NCBI GenBank assembly: GCA_005784505.1
Contig: VCAZ01000022.1
Coordinates: 1,135,695-1,199,694 of the forward strand
Length of the DNA stretch: 64,000 bases
DNA from: Bagarius yarrelli
Lineage: Eukaryota; Chordata; Actinopteri; Siluriformes; Sisoridae
Reading direction: 5' to 3'
A program made the position numbers and the translations under genes. The notes beneath the pieces were generated by a model. That model was not told the DNA's origin and did not search any database. It saw only the letters and a program-made list of their open reading frames with translations. Each line of letters opens with the position of its first letter. The first letter of the stretch is position 1. Positions 12,900 through 26,185 of this stretch are shown one piece after another.

Positions 12900-13000
12900 C
12901 CTAGTGAAGGTTCTGGGCTGTTGATCATAAAAAAGCAGGGTTCTTGAGTAAGGCCCCCAACCTTTCCTGCTTCAGGAATGCATCACTGCACACTGACCTC
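12900..13000 (+). mobile_element. SINE-B-like fragment (weak)
   Basis: Words 'gagtaaggcccccaacc' and 'ctgcttcagg' resemble the SINE-B core, heavily decayed. Confidence 0.35.
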
Positions 13001-13477
13001 AACGTGCTAACCCAAGGAATGCAAAAAAAAAAAAAATCACTGTGCTGGGATGAGGGAATATATGACAAAATAAAAGCTGCTCCTAAAAAAAAATGTTTGT
13101 CTATTCGGCCTAGTTTCTGTCTCGAGGGGAATTATGTTCAATCAAAAACACTATTAATGCAGACTGTGGATGTGGGGAACTTCTAAACATGTGCGCTGCA
13201 TGTTTATTTAAGCGATAAACAGCAAAATGCAAGGCAAATGCTTGTTGTGCTTTTGATTGTAGTGTGTTTATTGGCAACGGGTTGCAAGCAGTTAGTGGAT
13301 CAAGTGTAGGTTGACAGCGGTGCTGCAAGTGTGTGTGGAAGGATCAACAGTGTGTACAAGTCGGTGGATAAACTTCTAAATCCAGGCTAAACTTTTGTGA
13401 TGTCCTCAGGTATCAAAAGCACTCTATGTGTGAAAAGAAAGCATAACACAATCTCTCCATCTTTCTCTCTTCCTCAG

Positions 13478-13609
13478 GTGGAGATTACGCTTCAGGACAT
13501 TAATGACAACCCTCCAGTTTTTCCCACCGACATTCTCGATGTGACCGTCCAAGAAAATGTGGGTGACGGATTCCGGATAATGCAGCTAACAGCAACCGAC
13601 GCAGACGAG
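13478..13609 (+). CDS. fat4: fat4 exon W1 (cadherin repeat boundary)
   Basis: This 132-bp exon is phase 0 at both ends (44 codons). It starts after a pyrimidine-rich acceptor (tcctcag) and ends at a gtagga donor. It encodes the end of one cadherin repeat, with the calcium-linker motif LQDINDNPPVF, and the first strand of the next repeat, ending in TATDADE. The same join, leading into GPNALVTY in the next exon, occurs in FAT4. It is probably the second coding exon; the preceding large exon was searched for upstream by eye and no cadherin motif was found between 1 and 13477. Confidence 0.93.
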
Positions 13610-16600
13610 GTAGGAAATTCCCTGTGGAAAAATCTGGAATAATAGCTGCCTCGACTGAATGTTTCGGCTAAATATACCCAGACTTTTAAGCGATATTCCG
13701 TGTGATAAATTCTGCTATGATTACAGTGAGAAATACAAATGACTTAAGCCGCTACTAGGCTGAACCTCATGAGCGGCACCCTAATGGATCGGTCTGGGGG
13801 TGTGATTGATAATGTTCTGAGGGATATCATTAATAGCGTTAACAGAAGGTTAAAAGAGAGCGAGAGAATGTGTGTTTGTGTGTGTGTGTGTGTTGCGGTT
13901 GGAATCGAACCGGACCTGCAGAATGCTGTTGTCTCGCAGCTGAATGAGATTTAATCACTGAAGATGGAAAAGAAACTGTACGTTTGGCTGAGAATCTTGA
14001 AAGGTATTTGAGAGGGAAAATTATTTTTGAAAGAAAAAAAGCATATAGATTAATGGAAATCCAGTCTCTCACGCCCTGTCTCTCAAATGGGTTTTAACCC
14101 ACATGTTTTTGGTGAAATTTGACTGAACTTATGCTAAATAGTCTTTTGCTGCACCAATGTGCCCCCAAGCAAGGTCCCGACTCTTCCTGCTCCAGGGTTG
14201 CTGCAAGATGTGGTCGTAGATGCTGTGGAAAAGGTGTCGGACTGTTGATCAGCAGATCATGGGTTCATTCCCATCACCCCCAAGCCGCTATTGTTGGGAC
14301 TTTAAGCAATCCTTTATATTAGCTTTGTCATAGATGTGTTTTTTAGTAATATTTGAGTAGGGAACACTTAATAAGCTGAATGGTACTGGGCTGCAGAAAA
14401 GTACAGACCTATTGCTGTGGTATTTTGGAAAACTGTTTAGTAGAGGATTGTGAGGTTTGGGATGGAGCCACAGACAGTGGCGGGGCAGTAAGAGCCTGAT
14501 TCACCCTGACAGTATAGCCCATGGATTGCTAATAATACTTGCAAAGCGGTATGATGGTTTGTATTGCGATTTGCAATAGTTTGCAATGTTACTAAATATA
14601 CAGCGGTTAGCAAACACCTTTGTCGAGATCGACTTGGGTTGCATTTACTTTGCATGTATCACGTTATCCAATTTCGATTTATTCCTCCAACGTGGCAGAG
14701 ATGGGATATGACCCATAGTCGTGTAATCAGGAAAAAAGATTTCGATATTTTTTTCAGACCTCATTTACATGTAGAAATAAATCGGATATGAATGATTTTC
14801 ACCTTTCGACGCGAGTAGTATGTCAGTGAATAAGCGACTGTGGCGTATCAACTCGTGGACACCAACAGCGACCTATATACACATATAACTTATCAATTAA
14901 TGCTAGTTTGCCCAGGCTGCAACAAAGGCTCTTTTGTTTTTCTCCACTTAAAGGAAGCGTTACTTTGCCGATGTTTAACTCTGATGCGAAAAGCAAAATA
15001 CAGAATTAACGTTTTGTCTTCGTTCATTGCGTCTATTGTTTTTACTTCCTTTTCCATTTTATACATCTGTCTTGGGTTGTTTTGCTGTGTATAGTGTAAA
15101 TGCAGATATCAGATACAGGGCAGTTTTCAAAGATGATGTTAGCTAGTCATCCAAAAAAATCACAAAATTGGAACGAGGCATTAAGAGTTAGGGAACCATG
15201 ATCCTCCGATCAGCAAACACCTTAACCACTAAGCTACCATTTCCCAGCACGTTACTATTGTGTTTGTTGCTTTGCAGACTACATATAAAGGGTCGATGTT
15301 ATACTAGGTGATGGTAACAGATTTCTGCAATAACTATGATATAGCGAGTGTGTTTCTGGCAGTCGGGTTTTTCTTCTAATGACATCATCAAGCTGTTCTT
15401 CCAACAGAACTTTCAACACAACAGTAGTTAATACTAACACACAATAATTCACAGTAAGTTTGCTTAGCATTAAAGAAACATTTGAATGCAAACACGTAAC
15501 AGATGTGCAAACTGTTGGAGTTTGGATGGGTCAAGTCTTTACTTTCTTTCTCTCTTAATTCCGCATGTCTTCTCTTTCTGTCTGATTTCATGAAGTCACT
15601 TGAGATGTTTCAACCAGTCCCTATGAGGTTGCTTGAGGTTGTATTACATCTCTGGCTTCCTCTTTTGCTATAAAATCTCTTAGTTCCCATCTTACACAGG
15701 AAATGTGCAAAAAATGATTCCGTCCGTCTGCACAGCTCTGTTACAATACTTAAGCATTACACTCTCATTCAAAACTCCTGGACCACCCTTTTCACCCTGA
15801 ACCCTGAATTTGTGATGCATCATGTCAAGTTTGTTTATATTAATAGACAAGAAACATGCATGTAGTCTAGCAGCAGGGCAGAAATGCATTGACTTTTTCT
15901 CGCAGGTGCTCTCAGAAGAGTGCCAGGGTAGATGGACGTCCTTGGCAAACGTGAGTCCAATCAGATATATCTGGAACCTTTTTCAGTTGAAGCCACATGT
16001 GTAAGAAAAGCATGAGCCAAACTCTAACAACAGACCAGCAAACTGGAACATGTTTTTGGTCTCTGCAAAAGTTTCTCAGGATAGAAGGTCTGGCTCGGCA
16101 CAACTTGGAAGAAAATGGTGTCGGTCATTCTACGGTTGCTCGTAGTGGGTGCAGACAACCTCTGGGTCAAGTAAAATAGGTGACTCTGGAAAGATTGCAG
16201 GGTTTCTTAGGACTGCAAATGTAGCTTAAATGAGGTGCAAATTAAAATCGATCTGTCTCAGGAGCAACACACTTCATGGTAACAACTATGTTATAGATGA
16301 AATTGTTTTGTTTATATTTGTTTAAAAAGATTTTTTTCAAGTCATCTAATCTCCACTTCATTTTGCCATAGTGAAATTAAAAGGTGTTCGCTCTGGTGTT
16401 GGTACAGGTGGGTGTGGATTGGACATTATCTCTCTATAGGTGTCCCCAAATAGGTCTTATTCCAGGTGGATCTGACTAACATTTTGTCTTTGAAGAAGGG
16501 AGATTTGTATTTGGCCTGTTGTTTCAATAGGATCTAAACAGAGATGCCACTCACTTTTTTCCATTTTTTTTGTAGTCGGGCCAGACACCATCAAATACGG

Positions 16601-19600
16601 AGAAAATCCGCTTTTGTTCCATTTCGTTCTTGTAGGCTTGTTCTGATGTACATATCAATTTTATAGACATTTGTATTAAAATATGTTGAACACTTGTTTT
16701 ACCACCATCATCTGTTAAAGCCTCAAGAAATGTTTCAATGAGAGGTTTACTTCACACCAGGTGTCCTGCATTTTAGATCAGCGCCAAGGAGGAAGGCCAG
16801 TCTTGGTTAATATGGATACGATCAGAAAAACCCAAGGTTTTGCAGCAAGAGCCACATGTGTTACAAAGAAATAAGTGAGCCAAACTCTAAAACAACAGAC
16901 CAGCAGACTGGAACAAGGATCCAGACATCCTAACGATCTCCAAGGTTTAACTATTGGACATGTGGAAACCGTGTGGAGGGAATGAAAACACCAGTTCTCT
17001 ATCTCTCTGCCTTTGTTTTATTTCTGATAAAGAAGAGCTAAGAGAAATAAACCGGGCGGCTGGATAACTCTGGAGGATTATATTCACCATGACAGTAATC
17101 TTTAATGTATTACAATTCAATGCAAAATAAATATATATTATATATATAATTTTCTCATAACTCAACATTCAAAGGCCTGAGAGGCCCAGACATATACTGC
17201 AAAGCTTGATGTGTCCCCATCCAAAGTGACATTAATTAAACCTTTGTGTGTAATTTGACTAACAGCTTGTCCATACCCGAGTTTGCTCCTGTTACAGGAA
17301 ACTGGGATTTCCTGTAAGGACCATGGTACCTCCCTGAATACTTTACCCCATGTAATTTTTTTCAAATCTTAAACTCCCTCCGATACTCCCTCCTTTTTCT
17401 CCACTTCTCTATTTCAAAGTTAACTGAAGTTCCGTATGCCCACTGCATCCTGTCATGTCGTGTCGTAATTGGTCTTGACTGCAACCCCGTCCAGAACGAA
17501 CTATAAAACTTTACCATTTTAAGTGGAGGTCAGACATGGAGAAGCCTACATCATTCGTTTTCTTTGTTCACAGGATTGAAATTTTTAATTGGTTAGCAAA
17601 GAAAGAGGGTTTTGACCCAGGTGGTTGATGGGAAATCCAGACCCAAAGCTGGGGACCAAAAGGCATTTTTGGGGGAAAAAAATAATTAAAGAGTAGTTTA
17701 GTGAAGATTAAAGAAATGTACACAATGTCCCCTTGATTAAAATTGTATTTAGTCAATCCTGGACATGTTGTCATGTGTCTTTTGATTCCTTTTATCCAGG
17801 AGTTGTTGGTGGTGGTCTAAAAATTTCTAATCAGAATGTCCTGCCCTATCAAGCCACTATTGTTAGGACTTTGAGAAAGACCACCTAACCATCTTTACTT
17901 CTCCTTGACCCAGGTTTCCCTCTAAACTGAAAGATAAGAAGAAAAGAATGTCACTGTGCTGTTCATATAACAAATAAAGGCTTTCTCTGTCTCTCAAGCG
18001 CTATGAGGCTTATGGAGATTACTACCAAGTGAAGCATAAAACCACCAGTTTATCATTGTGCAAACAGTATGCTGAAACCTCAAACAATTTTCAGTTGTTT
18101 ACTGATGTTTACTTGTGAATGTGGTTTCAGAAATTTGGCTGTACATTGTGCAGTTTGTTTTTATTATAGATACAATTTTCCAAAGCACTGGAACCTCGAT
18201 AATTGATGCTATCGATGATTCACTCGACAGTTTGAACCCCAGAACTGCCTAGGGGTTCCTTCTGGTTTCTTAACATTAACAGAAAAAGTTTGTTTAGGTG
18301 TACAAAAAAGTTAGGTTAAATTAAATATAAGTAAGTAGGCTAATAGTTTACTTTCAATAGATGTACTGAATAAAATGATACTCAAGTTTATAGACTATAC
18401 TGAGTATTAAACGTATATCTTGCCTATACTCAGGACTTTAGTATTCAAGGCTACAAATATTTTGTTTGATGGGTGGGGGGAAGGATTGAAGGATCACCAT
18501 TTAAGCCTCGGCACTGCCAAGCTACAGCTGTTGGACCTCTGAGAAATACCCCTAAACCTCCTTGCTCCAGGGTTGCCATATCATGTTTGACCCCAACTTT
18601 ATAAGCTGGAAAACAGTATTTTTTTTTTTTTTTTACTGTGCAGCAATGTATAAAACTACAATTAACACACTTATATCAAAATCTACATTTTGAATGAAAA
18701 AGTTGCCAAAAAGTTAAATAGAACTAGTATCTTCAAGTGAACTTACAAAATAGTTTACGGCATTTGGAAGACACCTTTATCAAGAGCGACTTACATTTAT
18801 CTCTTTTTATACAAGCAAGCAATTTAAGGGCCTTGCTCAGGGGCGCAGCCATGGAAACCTGGTGGTGCTGGGAATCAAACCCTGATTTTTTAATTAGCAG
18901 TCCAACACCCTAACTAGTAAGTGCTACCATTTTCCCTGTAGTTTTAGTTTTCAGTACAAAAAAAAAAAAAAAAAAACTATTATAAACTGTAAAGTGGCCG
19001 ATTTGGGGTTTTGTTAAATGTAGTTACACATTACAAAAAGTAAACCTGGGAATTAGACTTCAACTGCACTTAAATGTACTTAATAAAATAGCAGTGGCAG
19101 GGAAAATGGTAGCTTAGTGGTTAAGGTGTTGGACTGCTAACTGGAAATTCTGGGTTCAAATCCCCAGCACCACCAAGTTGCTACTGCTGAGTCCTTAATC
19201 AACCCCTGACTGCTCAGTTGTATAAAAGAGATAAATGTATGTTAAGTCCTTTTCTATATAGACATAATACGTAAACAGAAACCCAGAATACTCAGTCACA
19301 GGCCTGGATTGATTTTTTAAGTCACTCTGTGTAAAACGAATTGAAATATAACTTTGATACGATGCAGCTTCCTTCCAGTTGTGATGAGTCAATTCCAGCG
19401 TCACTTGATTTTAAATGAAAACATTTGACAGCATGTCGAGTGGTGTTCATTGAATCCTGTCGCGCATGGAGCCAGTCGTCTGGGCTTCCATTGTTTTTTG
19501 CTTTTAAATAGACCCATCACAGCCTGTCTGCACGGATTTTCTGCTCTGGCTCGCTGCAGTATCAGATGTGTAGCGCCTTCGTCTAGCACAGGTATCAAGG

Positions 19601-22600
19601 GATCTATTAGCTGAATTTATGGAGGAATGCAACACCAGGCTGAGTTCAAAGAGCAGGGGCAGTTCCTTTGAGATTATACACCATTTAACTGCTACCAAGC
19701 TTCGCTTTTCAACACACTTTTTGTTTCTCTCCAACTTTTTTCGATTAGTTCTTGTTTACTTGGTTTTGTAGGACTGAAATAACGGTTGTCAGGAGAACAT
19801 AAGGAAAGTGCCTGAGTGAATTAGAGGTTTAGGACACACACAAAAAAAAACCCCAACAAAAATGCTGAATGTCATAACTCTGTACTATTTTAGCCTGTAC
19901 AGTAGGAAATTAGTGGTTAGTGTATGCGACCTCATAAATAGAGAATAACACTGGATAAATGCTTTAAAATAAATATAATGACCACCCTGGTATCTTGTTA
20001 TAGTGGAATCATAGTATTCTATAGTTAAAACGTGCATCATGGCTCCATGATTTCTGACTAGATGCTCCGTGCTGTCTTGTTACTAGCCTTGGTGCCCTAG
20101 CTTTTTTGGTTATTTAATTAATAGCTGGTTTTGACCCTCTCTCTTAGATTTACTGACTTACTGTCAGGCTCTGGCTGTGTTTATAGGATGGCTTCATGCT
20201 GTTACAGCTATAAAATGTTAAGTTTGTGAAACTGGAATACTTTCTCACCAGATTTTTTGTGTTAGTCGCATTTTTCTTGTGCGTTAAGTGTACAACGTGT
20301 GTTAACTCCACTTTGTTCAACATGGTAGAATGAAATACGCCGTGCTCCCGCTGATTCCAGTACGTCCTAAAAGGAGCGAGAATAGTTATTGACGCTTCAT
20401 TGGCTGCTATTTTGTCCTCAACCCCTAACAGAAGATTAGCTAATAGCTAATATAGGCTAGCTAATTATAGGCTAACATGACAGGATTGACGTCAATCTTT
20501 AGAGGCATTTTTATAAATTGTAAAAGTTTTTACTACTTCAGCTAGCCAACTAGCTAATAATTTGTTATACAATTCGAGAGATATGTTCAAGTTAAACACT
20601 CATAAATGTTGACAGTGCTACCAGCTAGCAAAGCAATACTATGACTCAAATGTTAAAGTTAACTGCTCAAAAAATTTAGCTGGCTAAATGCTAATTAAAT
20701 GCATGTATCCAGCCAAAAGCTATTTTTTTTATATTTCTGAGAGGATAAACAAGTAATACTTTAAAAGTTATGTTTTTACAACATGACAGAAATGCATTTT
20801 ATACTGCATACAAAAGCCAACGGTAGTAGAAATTTGTTGTCGAGAGGATTTTTCTCATAAATGTTAACTTTAAGAGTTTGTTTGCAATCACATGAGTCTA
20901 ATGACGCAAAAAATCCAGATGGAGGCCTGGAGGTTAAAGAAAATAGAATGGAAAACATAGAGAACATTTTGTATTGTAGAGGTTAAAACAGTATTTCCGA
21001 GGAAAGATATAAACAGAAAATCACTGTTTACTTTATTTGGTTAACCACTCTCAAAGATCCGCCGAAACGCCACTAAAGGCATGGATTATTGCAAAACTAG
21101 ACGGATAAAACATTGCAGATCAGTGTAATAGCATGGCAACTTATTTACACTTGCCTGTATTTTGTATAAGTTAAGTGGTAATGTGTTTGGAGTATCTGTT
21201 GTTTTAAATATAATATAATAAAGTAGCTATGCATCGAATATCGCACGGTGTTAGCTTTTAAGCACGGAAAAGCTAACTTTATATAAACATATAAATTTCA
21301 GATGTAAGTTACGTCAACTCAGCTTTGACAATGTGGTCACTCTACACACGAGCATTACCACACTGATCCTCTCAAGCATGTTTTTCAGCAAAAATTTTCA
21401 CTTATAGGCAACGACGAAAGAATACAATTTTTATTCGGTTTGACGGGTTTGCGCAGCCGTAAACGACGTAAAACATAGGAATTTCATGTTTCTGCTAGCA
21501 ATTCCTATCTAGAAAATTCACTTCTTGTCCTTCAGAGGCTTTTCGTGGGACAGCAATCACATCATGTGCAAACAAACTATCATTTGCTAGGCCTCACTAG
21601 CTAGCTCAAATAATGTAACATTGCAGGATTTCTGTTCATGACGATATTTAGTGCTAACACTTATTCTCCAGCTGAAGGTTGCTAGACATCTCTGAGCTGA
21701 TTCCTAAGCAATTTTTATAGGCGCAGGTTCCCTAGTGAGAATCACTGCTCTGCCAACGAACCCTTGTCGGAGTTTATCGTCTGAATGTCAACACATGCTT
21801 CACATTGCATATGTCCAACGTCTTTCATGCTAGTAGTCCAAATAGTTTGGATAGTGAGACAAGTGAGACCGGCCTTAGCAGGTGACTCGAACAACTCAAG
21901 CCGCACCTGTTAAAACAAACCAGTTCAGATGAGTGCTTTATAGGAGAGTAATGATGGCAGAAGTGAGAGAAACTGTGAAGGTCTGTTAAAAATATTAGCA
22001 GCGAATCACCTCAATGGTCCGCAAATGATGTCCACATGATAGCCGTGTGGACAGTTTTAGCTAAGTACATGGGATAAAGTTTTAGTAGATGTCACTAAAT
22101 AATATCGGACAGTTTCTTTTTGACGTCATTGGGTTTCTTTCTGTATTTATTTCATTTCAGACCACACAGACTGATTCAGGATCAGGTGAAATGTCTGGGA
22201 CATAGATATTCCAAAAGGACATGCTTGCTTTTATAGTTACAGCCATTTACATGTTTTAATCTAATTTGAGAATCAATGAAACCAAACCAGTTTGTTTGGT
22301 ATCTTTTTCCCAGTATAATGTGACTAACATTATAACTATTCTAAATTTATTTCTTACTCTTGTACTGTTTTTTTTTTTTTTATACTGCTACTACAGGGTC
22401 CAAATGCGCTGGTGACTTATACCATCATCAGTGGCGCAGACGACAGCTTCCATATTGATCCCGAATCCGGTGACCTGATTGCCACAAAGCGACTAGACAG
22501 AGAGCGAAGGTCAAAATATTCTCTGCTTGTCCGAGCAGACGATGGACAGCAGTCCTCGGACATGCGGGTCAATATCACCGTCAGCGATATTAACGATCAC

Positions 22601-25600
22601 ACGCCCAAGTTCTCCCGCTCTGTATACTCTTTTGATATCCCAGAGGACATGACGCCAGGTAAACAGATTTCAGTATCGAATGATGTAACATACATATGCT
22701 ATGTTTATGTATTATTATATGTAAAACAACAGTCACTAAAAGCAAAACCACACTACACTGAAGGTATACAAAATACAGAACGCTTTAAAAACGTTTCTCC
22801 TCCAGGCAACGCTAACCTCGTAAGGCGCAGCAGCGTTGAATACTTGTTGCTAGGTTAATTGACAGGTACAGAGGTCGAAAAAACTGTAAGAATCGATGTT
22901 TTTGTACGCTTTCAACCTTCCTTTAGTGTAAAAGTATGTCTCGAAAACAAGGTAGTTGCTTTTAACTACCACTCAATATTTCGTTCCGCTTCATTTGGTG
23001 ATTTCTTTTCTGGAAACACTGTCTAAACCGCTACAAAAAAAACTTTTGTCCATGTCTTCCATTGTGTTGGTTTATTTTTGGCCCTCCGTCTGGGTTTCTT
23101 CGATCGAAATACTTGTATTCAACAGCAAAATGGTATATATTGCTGACATCTAATAGTTCCACCAATCTGTAATCAGTGTTGATTAATCAGCAGGACTGAT
23201 TAATCAGTGTGTCTCTATTTATTACTATGCGCCAGGAGATAGTAATTATTGCAACATCTTACAGCTGCTTTGTTTGTGTGTCTCCTTAGTAATGAGTTAA
23301 ACAATGCATATTCATTATATCATAATATTACGTTCACGTATACTGTACTTAACACCCAGAACACTCTGTTTGTTCTTGTACATGTTCTCATACATAATGA
23401 CAGTGCCTGAAAACAGTTTCCCAACAAACACACTGCACTGGTTAGATACAGCAGAGACATGGCCATGAAGTCTGCTGGGAGTAGATTAGACAGCAATGAT
23501 TTAGAGTAACTCAATCTGGGACCTGGGGCACACGAGCTGCTTGTACTAAAAGAGGATCAAGCCTCTAAACCATCTAGGAGTGGCCATGCCAGTCTAAATA
23601 CAACAAGCGGGTCACTCTCAGCATTTATCCTACAGAAAATCAAACCCACACTGTTTAACGTCAAAGCCTCTGCTAGGGTTTTGTACAAAATGAACACGAC
23701 GTCTGCGTTACCCTAAACCGCAAAAAAAAATCCAACTGCACAACAATAATAAACTCCAGCAGGGACAGGGAAAGTACAAGTCAGCATTCATTGTGTGTTT
23801 TGTAAAATGCGGTTCGGGTTTGCTTTGATCCACACCATGTTATGCTGCCTCTCATTTCTCACTCTCTCTGCATTTTCTCTTTCAAGGCTCCATCGTGGCA
23901 GCTATTTTGGCGAGTGACTCGGACTCCGGATCAAACGGTGAAGTGACCTACTCTATTGAGGAAGACGACGATGATTCCACCTTCATGGTGAACCCAGTCA
24001 CCGGGGTGTTTAATGTTACAAAGCCATTGGATTATGAAACGCAGCAGTATTACATCATTATTGTTAAGGCGGAGGATGGTGGAGGCCAAGCCAGCCTGGT
24101 TCGGGTGTATTTTAACATTCTGGACGTAAATGACAACAAGCCAACCTTCAACGCATCCACATACAGCACATCTGTCCCAGAGGACCTAAATATTGGCTCC
24201 CCTGTTCTTACCGTAACAGCAAGTGACATTGATGATGGTAAGAAATGCAAAACACTTGGCCTATGGGGTTGTTGATCACAGAGACAAAGGTGTGTAGGAA
24301 AAGGAAAGCAGACTCTTGCTCAGTTTCGGTCGCTACTAGGAAAGACGGCAGGGGGTCTGGGCTTGTTTGTTCTATAGAAGCAAGCTGACCCCTGCCATTA
24401 CCAGGGAAGAGGGCATCACCCCTGTGCACATGTTTATCCCAGGGAATTGGGAAATAGTCCCATGTTTGTCCAGTGGCCTCTATTTTTATTTGTACCAGGC
24501 AAAAGTACCATGGTAGAAAACAGAGGGATCTTCACTTGTTAGTCCCAGTAAAGAAGATGTTGTATTCTTATTTCATCAGTATCAGAAAACAAGGCGTGGC
24601 CTCCTACCCATATAGTTTATAGTTAAGTATGTATAGTTTATGTTCCTATCAGTACTAGAAAAAAAGTCCTGACCAAAGCACGTTAGTCCCAGGGAAATTA
24701 AAGAGTTGTCACCTCTGTTTTTATTTGTACCAGGCAAGAATACATGGGTTCCTGGCTTGTTAGTCCTATTAGTTTAAGGGTGTAACTCAGGTATAGCAGT
24801 AAAAACAGAATGGCCCAAGCATTCTGTAATCTGAATAATACAGATTAGGCTATTGTTTAAAATAATAGAAGCAAAGAGACTATAGCTGCAGCATTTGGTA
24901 TTTCCAAGTGAAGCGGATATACTTGCTTACACTAGAGTGTATGGGGGTGAGTCCCAATAAAGGAGATGTGGCCTTTACCCATATTATTCCAAGTAAAGTA
25001 GTTATAGGTTCTGTTTCTATCTATACCAGGAAAAAGGCTTGAAATCTGTGTTTGATGGTCATGGTAGAAGAAGGCATGTCTGCGACTTTCTGTTCTTGTT
25101 GAAGTTCAAGTGTGGTGGTGTGTAGCTACCCAGTGTCAATAAAGACATTGTGGGCCTTTTTTCTTGTCTCTTTGCCCTGTGTAGATGTAGTATAATGATA
25201 TTTTGATTAGTTTAAGAGTTCTTAAATTAACAGCACTGTTAAAAAACACGAAGTTGAGGCAGCAGAATCTTACAAGCCCTTGTTAGCTTGCATTTTTAAG
25301 GTATCACGGATGGACTTGTCATTTCTCAACCTAAAATACCTCACATTATATTGACATTTATCTGATTTTCATTCATGCTGAAAAATGTAACTTTTGCTTC
25401 CACATGGCTCCAGCGAGACTATAGTATTACCTCCCAACTTCGGCACTGGATATTACACATGCATACTATGCACACAGGGCAGCGTTATTTGATTCCGAAG
25501 AGCTGAAAGATGGAGCAGATCTGGCTTCGTTAAGTGCTCTAGCCTTAGCACATAACCCTGCATGCATTTTTTAAGCAGCGTAGCATTACATCTTCACACA

Positions 25601-26141
25601 CGTTAGCCTGGGGGCCTTTTTTTTTTTTTAGCTGATAAGCAATGCTTTTGTCCTACAGATCTTGGGTTATTTGTTTGGATTGGTGTATTTTTCATTAGTT
25701 TGTCCCTAATATAGCTTTATATACTCTTTGCATATAAAATACAGGTGAAAATAGAGTTCCAAAATAAAATTTTATGCATGAGGAAGAATGGCATGAATAT
25801 GTGGTGCAGTTTTTATAGTTACTTATACTTATTTATTTGTCAAATTACAATAGACATGCAACTTTGTTCTGTAACGAAAGTTTTTTTTTTTTTAAAAAAA
25901 GCTCAATTTAGGAATTTAAATTCAGTAATCTGGGCCCAGCTCACCATTTCTGCAATATTTTTATCAATCCTATTTTTAGATCAACATGCACATACGTGTT
26001 AAGAGTTATTATGCACACACTCTACTGAACTAGCGCCACGGCTCGGCTGGCATGGCGGCATTACGATAGCGCCAAGCCGCCTTTCTCAGACTCTGCTCTA
26101 AATTGGTTTCTAATGTGGTTATGGTGACCTACATTCCTCTT

Positions 26142-26185
<44 letters not shown>

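Larger units (their letters stand above)
1..13477 (+). other. Upstream fat4 intron (or 5' flank), repeat-rich
   Basis: No cadherin, EGF or other recognisable coding motif was found on either strand. Because the first exon seen at 13478 needs an upstream partner ending in phase 0, this whole stretch is best read as intron. It holds the GA satellite, the 60-bp duplication, several SINEs, a Tc1 tail and microsatellites listed separately. T-rich stretches at 7060-7100, 10940-11390 and A/T-rich DNA at 12060-12530 are otherwise featureless. Confidence 0.75.
13610..22396 (+). other. fat4 intron W1/W2 (8.8 kb)
   Basis: Contains SINE pieces (14199-14330, 15187-15243, 18488-18605, 18756-18930, 19101-19250), a diverged repeat pair at 15991 and 16848, a TG run at 13868-13892 and an A19 run at 18960. 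No conserved coding sequence was seen. The segment 19950-22380 looks like plain A/T-rich unique DNA with recurrent 'agcta' words. Confidence 0.85.

Noticed and set aside
1..13477. Search for the upstream large fat4 exon or a promoter
   Set aside because: No DxNDN, LDRE or signal-peptide-like frame was seen, and no convincing CpG island; it must lie outside the window.
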